Positions 56,901 through 64,000 of a stretch of 64,000 bases of DNA are shown piece after piece. The notes beneath the pieces were generated by a model, which saw nothing but the letters and a program-made list of their open reading frames with translations, did no database searches and was not told the DNA's origin. The stretch spans positions 251,930 to 315,929 of the forward strand of contig BCHS01000014.1 in the NCBI GenBank assembly GCA_039545275.1, read 5' to 3'. The position numbers and the translations under genes were made by a program. The stretch is from Pseudomicrostroma phylloplanum. Lineage: Eukaryota; Basidiomycota; Exobasidiomycetes; Microstromatales. The stretch's first letter is position 1. Every line of letters starts with the position of its first letter.

Positions 56901-57694
56901 TCCCGGAAGAGAGCACAAGCGGGGAGCAAGCTCTGCCTCGATTCGAAGAAGACGAGATTCACTCGGACCAGATCGTCGACGAAGAGGAGTCCTCCCCGCA
57001 TCTCGCACCTGCACTCTCCCCAGTCGTCCCTTTCCCTTCTCCTTCTCGCTCTGCTCCACGCTCAGATTCAGACCCGGCTTCGCCCTCGGGAGCGGGATCG
57101 CCTTCGGGGTCAGAACAGCTCAAGGCATCCTACTTTGGCCTCTCGTACGCGCTGCGCCGCGAAGCCGAGGAGGGTCTATCGGATATAGCCGAGGAGTCGA
57201 GCGTCATGGACAGTGGCTTCGCATCTATCGCCGGAGGACCCAGCGGAGCCGGCGGAGCTCCCGCAGGTAGCAGTAGTAGTGGCGGTCTCGGCCCTGGAGC
57301 GAGTGCTGCTCTAGGCTTCAGCTCCAGCCCTGGCTCGAGCAGGAGTCCCAGCGCTGCCTTTCGCCTGCCCTTGGGCGGCCCTTCTTCCCGGTTTGGAGAC
57401 GAGGACGGGTCTCTAGACCTGCAGAGTGAAGGTCCCGTGGAAGAGGAAGAGGGGAGCTCCTCGATCTACAGTCCCGTCGAATACGAGGAAGACGAAGCCG
57501 ATGTGCTACCCGATAGCGATGGAGCGGAATACGAAGGCGACGGGGCAGTCGAAGCCGAGATGGCGGAAGGGGATACGGCCACTATTGGGAGGAGGAGAAG
57601 TAGCGAGTCGCTCACGCCTGGTTCGGCGGCGAGGGCGGGAGAGGCCTGGTGGGCTGCGGGTGCGGGTGGCGCGGGCGGGAGGGGAGCCATTTGA
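53959..57694 (+). CDS. Alpha/beta hydrolase (HSL type) with N-terminal membrane segment and long tail
   Basis: Exons 53959-54331 and 54411-57694 give 1218 residues. A hydrophobic segment (ALDLVLIAAAYAINLIK, about 90-107) precedes the catalytic domain and could anchor the protein. The oxyanion motif is HGGGF (278-282), the nucleophile Ser360 is in GDSAGGN, and the histidine is His708 in GVHAWPF. The acid position reads TWGERER, with Glu where many relatives have Asp. A variable, charged insertion lies between Ser360 and His708 (about 410-600). From about 740 to the end the protein is disordered, Ser/Pro/Glu-rich. The family includes steryl deacetylases and lipases; the substrate is unknown. 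Confidence 0.87.
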
Positions 57695-57949
57695 ATAAAG
57701 ATGGAGGATCGTGGAGAGGTGGGTCAGCGAATAGAGAAGAGAGAGCAGAGAACCCAGACGTGAGGACCCAGACGTGTATTTGTCCCAGCCGAGCTGAGCA
57801 TAACGTGCCATGTAACGATCAAATGAAAGACCATGTAGACGCCCAATTGGCGAAATAGGGGTATATAGCAATTCGAATCCTCACAGGTCCCATACACGTG
57901 CATATCATGTAGCTCCCTACTTCCCCACCCGTCGTGAGCATCGGTCTAC
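57695..57949. other. Convergent 3' spacer
   Basis: 255 bases between converging genes; both 3' ends must lie here. A TATATAG motif and scattered ATGTA/TAAC elements could serve in polyadenylation. Nothing else was seen. Confidence 0.4.
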
Positions 57950-59641
57950 TCATGCCACCCTGCCGATAGTTCCGCTTCCACCACCACCACCAGTACCGAA
58001 CAGCAGACTTCTCGCCTCCCTGAGGATCTCCGACGTCCTCTTCCTCTTCACAGCGCCACTGCGGGCGCTCTGAGCCGACATGTCGAAGCTCGAGTCTGAT
58101 CCATCAGGTCCTTCGTCTAAGGCAGCAACGGAGGAAGAGGTCATAGAGCCTACTGCAGCAGGGCCAGTGTGAGCAGAGCTCTCCTGCGTGGCGCTTGGGG
58201 AGGGGAGGAGTGCACGCAGATTGATCAGCCAGCCTGGGTGAGGAGAATTGCTGTTGCCGGAGGCGAACAGCGGCTGTTGTGTGTCCTGAAAGGCTTGAAG
58301 CAGAGCTGCCCCGTCTTTCAGCATCTGTGTCTCCTCGTTGCCATCAGTACTGGCGCTAAAAACGTCCAATATGCTCTTCAGCGGCGGCAGGTAGGTATTG
58401 CCCTGAACCTCCGCCTGCACCCAGGGACAGAAGCGGCGGTGCTCCCGCACTGGATCGATGGGCGCCGCTCGATTGGGGGATCCTGTGGTGAGCTTGCGAC
58501 TACATGATGAGCACTGCAGGACGTTGGGTGAGCTGAGCGAGGAGCGCGGCCTCTTCGTGGTGCTTGAGGAGGTGGAAGATGTCCCAGTAGAGGTATGGCC
58601 GATGGGCAACCAGCCACAGAGCGCGAGTTGGATGCCAGGGGCGCTAGGAGGCGGAAAGGCCTCATCGCTACTGCCTGCAGCCGCTGCATTCCTACTTGCG
58701 AGTCCAGGAATATTCAGAGCAGCCTGAAGGGCCTCGAGCTCCTCTTCGCTGAGCCCAGCGGGCCTCACCACAGGCACATCTGCCCCGATCTCGATACTTG
58801 CTGCCAACTCTCGAAACACCCTTCTAGCTTTCGTCCGATTCAGCCGGCCAATGTAGCCGTCCTCCACGCCTTGCAGAGAGTACAGAGACGGATGACAAGA
58901 CCGCTTTGTCCATGGACACCACGCCTGATGTCCGGCCTGCAGACTCTGCACCTGCTGGAAGAGATGCTCAAGATCTACGATCTGGTCCGCGATTGTGTTA
59001 CTCGAGCCACAGGTCGGGCAGTGCAGCTTGTTCTTGGCGCCAGTCTCTGAGCTCTGAGTGGTGGAGCGAGGAGGAAGATGGACCCAGCCATTGAGAGCGG
59101 GGCCCATTGGCTCGAGCCATCTGCCCAGCGAGGCGATCGCCTGCTGACCTTGCTCGCTCGTCATCGCCGCTGACGCTCTCACAGCGACAGAAACACGAAC
59201 GTTGTACGTAGAGAGGCTGTACGTTGCAATGCGCTCTAGTAGGCGAGCCTTCGAGAAGGGAGCATAGGATGAGGAAGTCGACGCCGACGGCTGCGAGGCA
59301 AGTCCAGCTTTGCCTTTCGCGCCTGTCGTTCTCCGCAAAGGCTCTACCACGGCACTGCGATCCAGACGGAGATCTGCCTTGGCCTTGGCCCAGTCGGCAA
59401 TACCTAGCGGCCTTCCTGAGGGTCTGTTGACACCAACGGAGCCCACAGAGGGAGCATCGTTGCGTCTACGCTTGTTCCCGGCGGGACCTGCGGAGGCAGA
59501 GTCGATGTTTCTGATCAAGTCTGAGAATCGGGTGACGCTGAGATGAGCGAATTGCGAAGGGCGGGCGCTGCCTTCTTCTGCACTACGGTTCGGCGTAGCG
59601 TCACGCCGAGGTGTGACGGGTGGTATTGGCGGATCGCTCAT
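57950..59641 (-). CDS. C3HC zinc-finger protein of the NIPA (ZC3HC1)/Pml39/Rsm1 family
   Basis: One exon, 563 residues from the ATG at 59641 (context ACAATGAG). An N-terminal helix (FSKARLLERIATYSLSTYNV) leads to a first BIR-like zinc site with C208, C211, H238 and C242 (HCPTCGSS then HQAWCPWTKRSC). A second site has C377, C380, H401 and C405 (QCSSCSRK then HRRFCPW). This doubled C-X2-C...H-X3-CPW pattern defines the family, whose members act at the nuclear-pore basket and in mRNA export. A basic C-terminus (AVKRKRTSEILREARSLLF) follows a Ser/Gly-rich tail. The frame continues upstream past 59641 without need. The start is divergent from COX7, 258 bases away. Confidence 0.88.
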   Translation of the reverse strand: MSDPPIPPVTPRRDATPNRSAEEGSARPSQFAHLSVTRFSDLIRNIDSASAGPAGNKRRRNDAPSVGSVGVNRPSGRPLGIADWAKAKADLRLDRSAVVEPLRRTTGAKGKAGLASQPSASTSSSYAPFSKARLLERIATYSLSTYNVRVSVAVRASAAMTSEQGQQAIASLGRWLEPMGPALNGWVHLPPRSTTQSSETGAKNKLHCPTCGSSNTIADQIVDLEHLFQQVQSLQAGHQAWCPWTKRSCHPSLYSLQGVEDGYIGRLNRTKARRVFRELAASIEIGADVPVVRPAGLSEEELEALQAALNIPGLASRNAAAAGSSDEAFPPPSAPGIQLALCGWLPIGHTSTGTSSTSSSTTKRPRSSLSSPNVLQCSSCSRKLTTGSPNRAAPIDPVREHRRFCPWVQAEVQGNTYLPPLKSILDVFSASTDGNEETQMLKDGAALLQAFQDTQQPLFASGNSNSPHPGWLINLRALLPSPSATQESSAHTGPAAVGSMTSSSVAALDEGPDGSDSSFDMSAQSARSGAVKRKRTSEILREARSLLFGTGGGGGSGTIGRVA

Positions 59642-59899
59642 TGTACCGACATCGCTGATGGGGATGGTTGACAAGATGTTGTCGTACAAGCGGAAGTGCG
59701 ATTCCAGAAGGACCCACTGAAGTGAAGTGGCCTGTCCGCCCGAGGCGCCTGATTCTCGGCTCCGGTTCGAGGCTCCGACGGCCGCCGAGAGACAAATCCC
59801 ATCAACCCGCATCCCGCGCCTGGATACTACCATCGTCTTACCATCGCCCCTCGTCTCGCTCACTCATACACCACCGCACACTCCCAACACTCGCCCATC
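59642..59899. promoter_or_regulatory. Compact divergent promoter, NIPA-type gene / COX7
   Basis: 258 bases between start codons must drive both genes. The COX7 side is pyrimidine-rich (59820-59890). No TATA box was recognised. Confidence 0.5.
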
Positions 59900-60588
59900 A
59901 TGCTCGACGCCCTTGTCAACCGTTCGTGAGTAGCCATGGTGGTCGCTACTGATGCCGCTGCTGCCCGACGAGCTGTCGGCTGAGAGCTGCTGTGGTAGAT
60001 AATTGCGCATCTGACCAATCTTGTTCCCCCTGCTATGGAACCCCCCTCTACATTCACTTGATTGTTCATCGTTCATCTTCTCTTCTTCCTCACAGCAACA
60101 CCGTCCTTCAGCGCCAGCGAATCTACCAGGCCGACACCCGCCCCGTCTACCAGCGTCTGCCCCGTTCGGGAATGTACATGAAGGTCTACATGGCATTCTT
60201 CACCGTCGGACTGGTGGGTATCACCGGTGGACTGATCAACGCTTCCAAGGTGAGTGATCGCGGGTCGTGGAGCGCGAGTTGGGTCGTAGGTGGAACTCGT
60301 TTAGATTCGAGGAATGGTTACTCGAAAGAAGGAGGGGCCTGCTGCATGAGCGGAGCGCAATACCGATCAGCAGAAGTAGCCTCTACTGTTGCCCTGTGGA
60401 TCCAAGCAGGTCGTTGCTCTCCAAGGATCTCCGTCTCAGGTATGCTCTGATGCTCTCAAGAGTAGCAAGGGAACCTACCTTATGACCCAGACGTGTCTCG
60501 CGCAAGCTACAAGGAGCTTTAGCTGACGCACCTGTCTGTATTCTACGTTCTCCCCCATCTACAGGGCAAGAAGGTCGGAGATCAGTAA
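59900..60588 (+). CDS. COX7: Cytochrome c oxidase subunit 7
   Basis: Exons 59900-59925, 60096-60249 and 60565-60588 give 67 residues. The core reads NTVLQRQRIYQADTRPVYQR and LPRSGMYMKVYMAFFTVGLV, a single TM segment, then a Gly/Lys end (NASKGKKVGDQ). This matches the small inner-membrane subunit of complex IV found in fungi. The coding portion is tiny relative to its introns (170 and 315 bases). It is divergent from the NIPA-type gene. I screened intron 2 for a snoRNA: TGATGC and CTGA boxes occur, but the guide does not match a remembered rRNA site. Confidence 0.9.
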
Positions 60589-61354
60589 TCGGATCTTCCG
60601 CATCACCTTGATCTGTGACATCGTGGGTTCCTCGGAATACATATTCATCTCATATAAGAATGTCTGTGGAGGCGCTTCAGTGACCGACTTGATGCTGAGG
60701 TATGAGCAATGTGAGGCCGGTGGACCAAGGCGGCGATGTCAATCATGCCCCCGCCAAGATGCACGTACAAGCCATGGTCTCAACAAACCTTCAGAGATCA
60801 AGTCAGAGATTGAATCAGTCCGCGGTGCGGCTCGAGGGCACGTAGAGCGCTCACGCCCAGGGCTACTGACAGCAGCTGAGGAGACGCTACAGGTGCCACA
60901 CTTCTCAGCTACGAATGCTCTCAATCTCTACGTTGAGCTGATCGCCTATTCCTTGTGACTCAGCGTTGCTGTGTCTCGGCCTCAGCCTCTATGTCGTGCG
61001 ATTGAGTGAGGTCTTGTTGCCGGGAAGGGGGTCTGGCGTGGGTGTCGTGCCTCTCTTCCCTTCCCGCTGCGCGTGTCTTTCAGTCCAACACCTCGGCCTG
61101 CACGCCGGAAGTGATGTGCCCCTTTCCTTCCCTCCAGCCTTGTCACCCACGCTTTCCACACACCTAGACCGCAGATATAGAGCAGAGCAGTCCTGCTACA
61201 ACTGGCACATCTTCCCTGTTGCAGCCCTTTCAGTCTTGCGGCGCAGTAGCTTTTGACCTTCCCCACGGCAGGGCGGGAGCTCATCAGAGGACGCGGGCAT
61301 CAGGGTCTCTCGCCGCCTCCCATCGCGAAACCTCTCGGTGGACGTGAAGCAAGG
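60589..61354. other. Intergenic region upstream of dynein heavy chain
   Basis: 766 bases between same-strand genes. No RNA gene, TATA box or additional coding sequence was recognised; the frames present are short. Confidence 0.35.
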
Positions 61355-64000
61355 ATGGCTGCCCCCGATGTCCTTGCCTCGTCATCAGCCATGGCGGCCT
61401 CGGGGTCTGCCTCGCCACTGCCGGTCACATTCGACCTCGGTCTACTGAGGAGCTATCTGGAGGCCCTGCTCCCTGTCCTTCTCTCTGCTCAGGCAAGAGC
61501 CCTGAGGGAGTCACTCTTCGCTGGGTCAGATTGGTACAATGTGGCAGAGAGCTTCGCGAACGACTCGAATGTGATGACTGTCTATGTGGACAAGGTCAGG
61601 AGGGAAGCCGTACAGAGCGATGATGAAGACAGTGAGTATAGTACTGGGCTCTGACTGGTAGCAAGGAGGGACTCGCATCATCCTTGTCTTGGGCAAGAGC
61701 TCACTCCTCACACCCTGACCCTTACCCTAGGCCTCTTCGAGTATCGCATTTCCAAGCAGCCATCATATACCCCGCGCCACGTCTCAAGCATCGCCTTGAT
61801 CAAGCGTGTGCCCACTCTAGACTCTGCAGTACCAGTCACCCAGCAGCTTCACCTTCTCTCCCTCTTTGGCCCAGCCAGCGCATCTCAGGGCGCTTTGCCC
61901 ACATCAGCAACAGATATTACGAATGGCGAGAGCGCTGTTGAGGCTGGCAAGGCGGTCACAGATCTCGTCACGTCGGTACGCGAATCGCCGTACGAGGCCT
62001 TGCACAGTGTGGTTCACAATGTCATGGCGCCCTGGTTTGATGCGTACATTGCTAGCAAGGATAAGCAGGTGGTTTCCTCCTCGAAGAACAAGGGCAATGA
62101 TACCAGGATGGGTGAGTTGAGCTAGTGAAGGACAGACCGGCGGCCGGCTCTGACATTGTCTGCCACCCTCGCTCCATCACCGTGTAGGTATACCCATGGC
62201 GAAGCGCAAGTTCGCCGAGCTAGAGCTTAGTCTGCTCCATCTGCAGCAGAACGTGGAGATCCCCGAGATCCACCTCTCCGTCCACCCTATCATTCGAGCT
62301 ACCGTCGAGCGCTGTCAAGCTGCTGGGAAGAAAGTGGTCCCTGAAGAAGTGCAGCCACAGACGCTCTTGTCTGACAGCTCCTTTCTCAACAAGTTGCAGA
62401 GCGACGTCAATGCATGGGTCAAGGAGGTGCAGACAGTGACCAAGCTCGATCGCGACGTTGCTTCGGGAACGACTTCGCAAGAGATCAATTTCTGGCTGTC
62501 GATGGAGCGAGCCCAAGAGTCCATTGACACTCAACTGAGGTCTGACTCTATCAACCTCACACTTGGTATTCTTCGAAATGCGAAGCGCTTCCATGCTACC
62601 GTGTCTTTCCTCGCTGACACTGGACTCAAAGACTGCACTGAGAAGGTCAACAACTATAACTTGCTGATGAAGGACTTTCCACTCAACGACCTCCTCTCGG
62701 CGACTGACTTGAGCAAAGCAAGAGACGCTGTCCTCTCGATCTTCTCGCACCTCAACAAGAAGCTCCGCATTAGTCCATATCCCGTCAAGAGGGCGCTGCC
62801 TTTGGTCGAAGCCATCTCTCGGGATCTCAACGAAACCTTGCTCAAGGTTCTCTCTTCGCAACGCCTGATGTACCAGGAGTTTCCGACCTTCTGCGACATC
62901 ACCGCTACGGTCAACGAAGTCTTTCTTGCTTGGGATGAGTCGATGAAGGAGTTTGTCAACATCGCTCGAGAGGTGACCAGGAAGCGACAGGAGAAGTTTA
63001 TCCCCATCAAGGTCAATCCCGAGCATGTCAAGCTGAGGGATCGCTTGGCCTATGTCGGCGCGTTCCGACAGACGCACGAGCAGCTCCGGGCTATGGTGAG
63101 CTCGGGGAAAGGTCTTGGCGCAGACGCCAGTAACAGCGGGGACAAGCAAGTCGCACTGCAGTCTCAAGCTGGCATGGAGATGAGCGAAGAGATCCGCGCC
63201 GCATACGAATCCGTCAAGGTGATCGACGTGCTAGACGTCACTCAGGAGGGTACTGAAATCTGGTCAGCCGCTGAGCAAGCGTACAACGAAAGAGTTTCTC
63301 GAGTTGAGAGCACTTTGATTGCTCGACTGAGGGACCTACTCGGACAGGCCAAGTCGGCACGAGAGATGCTCCGCGTTCTGAGCCAGTTCAACTCGCTGTT
63401 CGTCCGACCGAAGGTCCGAGGTGCTGTCCAAGAGTATCAACAGCAGCTTCTGCAGAGCGTGAAAAGCGATATCCAAGCTCTGCACGACAAGTTCAAATCG
63501 CAGTATCGCCCTTCTCAGGCCAATCACCTCAGCCAACTACGCGATCTCCCTGAGATTGCTGGTGCCATCATTTGGGCTCGACAGATTGAGCGGCAGTTGG
63601 ACGTCTACATGAAGCGCGTGGAGGATGTGCTGGGGAAGGACTGGGAGCTCTTCGCTGAAGGACAGAGGCTCAGAAGTGAAAGTGATACCTTCAAACGGAA
63701 ACTCGCTACCCGACCGCTCTTCGATGGTTGGCTTCAAGATATCCAACGTCGAGAAATGAGCATTTCTGGGAGGCTGTTCAGCGTCAATCGCAACCGCGCT
63801 ACGAACACATTCGAGCTCGTCGTCAACTTTGACCGACACGTCATTGCTCTCTTCAAGGAAGTCCGGAACCTAATCTGGCTCGGCTTTCAGATTCCTCACG
63901 CGATCAACAACCTGGCCAAAGATGCGAAGCGAGTGTATCCTCAGGCCGTATCGCTCATGGAGACAGTGAGAACGTACACGCAGACCTGCAATCTTGTGTC
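61355..64000 (+). CDS. DYN1: Cytoplasmic dynein heavy chain, N-terminal part (runs off right edge)
   Basis: Exons 61355-61631, 61731-62111 and 62188 to beyond 64000 give at least 823 residues. The tail domain (DHC_N1) is recognised from SDWYNVAESFANDSNVMTVY, then IKRVPTLDSAVPVTQQLHLL, the dimerisation-region pattern INFWLSMERAQESIDTQLRS, DVYMKRVEDVLGKDWELFAE, ATRPLFDGWLQDIQRREM and FELVVNFDRHVIALFKEVRN. This region binds intermediate and light intermediate chains; the motor lies outside the window. The minus-end-directed motor serves nuclear migration and long-range endosome transport in hyphae. The start follows a leader with no competing in-frame ATG. In Ustilago maydis the heavy chain is split into two genes; this window cannot show whether that applies here. 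Confidence 0.94.

Noticed and set aside
57860..57885. TTCGAATCC resembling a tRNA B box
   Set aside because: No T stem, acceptor stem or anticodon arm can be formed around it.
59642..59863. Extension of the NIPA-type frame upstream of 59641
   Set aside because: The extra residues lack conserved character, and the ATG at 59641 has a better context and leaves a sensible promoter for COX7.
60250..60564. Possible snoRNA in COX7 intron 2 (TGATGC near 60445, CTGA near 60522)
   Set aside because: Spacing is plausible, but the guide (about GGAGCTTTAG) has no convincing rRNA complement; the CTGAC is a likely branch point.

Overview
The window reads as nuclear DNA of a basidiomycete fungus, most likely Ustilaginomycotina (smut relatives). 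The clues are the GC-rich coding sequence, compact genes with a few short introns bounded by GTGAGT/GTAAGT and CAG/TAG, long Ser/Pro/Gly-rich disordered tails, and products typical of Dikarya. These include ATG1 with a C-terminal MIT-like region, Zn2Cys6 regulators, an ACS-family permease, a CSC1-type channel and cytoplasmic dynein heavy chain. The lineage is an inference; no rDNA or mating locus is present. One ambiguous base (N) lies at 34749. No transposon, CRISPR array or prophage is seen, and the region looks like core genome.

Layout, left to right: a partial unknown gene (1-726, minus); a three-exon gene resembling the RNA polymerase I factor Rrn11 (1315-2389, plus); an ACS-family MFS permease (3461-5255, plus); ATG1 (6345-10334, plus); a repeat-rich convergent spacer; a fatty-aldehyde-type ALDH (11368-13026, minus); a divergent ribosomal pair, RPS7 (14030-15042, minus) and RPL7 (15419-16729, plus), with a box C/D snoRNA in the RPL7 intron; a polytopic membrane protein (17365-19189, plus); an alpha-arrestin (19713-23163, plus); an unrecognised nuclear-type protein (23556-26428, minus); a CSC1/OSCA channel (26792-32319, minus); a transcription factor with two Zn2Cys6 modules (33913-37853, plus); a MIT-domain protein (38640-43013, plus); an intron-containing tRNA-Leu(UAA) (43432-43571, plus); GPN3 (43963-45088, plus), tail to tail with DNA ligase I (45182-48598, minus); a secreted, strongly basic protein (49349-50485, plus); an enoyl-CoA hydratase family enzyme (50711-51899, minus); a DUF2237 protein (52644-53173, plus); an HSL-type alpha/beta hydrolase with a long tail (53959-57694, plus); a NIPA/Pml39-type zinc-finger protein (57950-59641, minus); COX7 (59900-60588, plus); and the 5' part of dynein heavy chain (61355 to the right edge, plus).

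Most genes are housekeeping and do not form a single pathway. Local groupings worth noting are the shared RPS7/RPL7 promoter (two ribosomal proteins plus an rRNA-methylation guide), lipid-related enzymes (ALDH, ECH, esterase), and several trafficking or membrane functions (ATG1, arrestin, MIT protein, dynein). The least conventional elements are the RPL7 intronic snoRNA, the secreted cationic protein, the double zinc-cluster regulator with a uORF overlapping its start codon, the ligase with an acidic insertion between catalytic motifs, and a presequence-like upstream extension without AUG in front of the DUF2237 gene.
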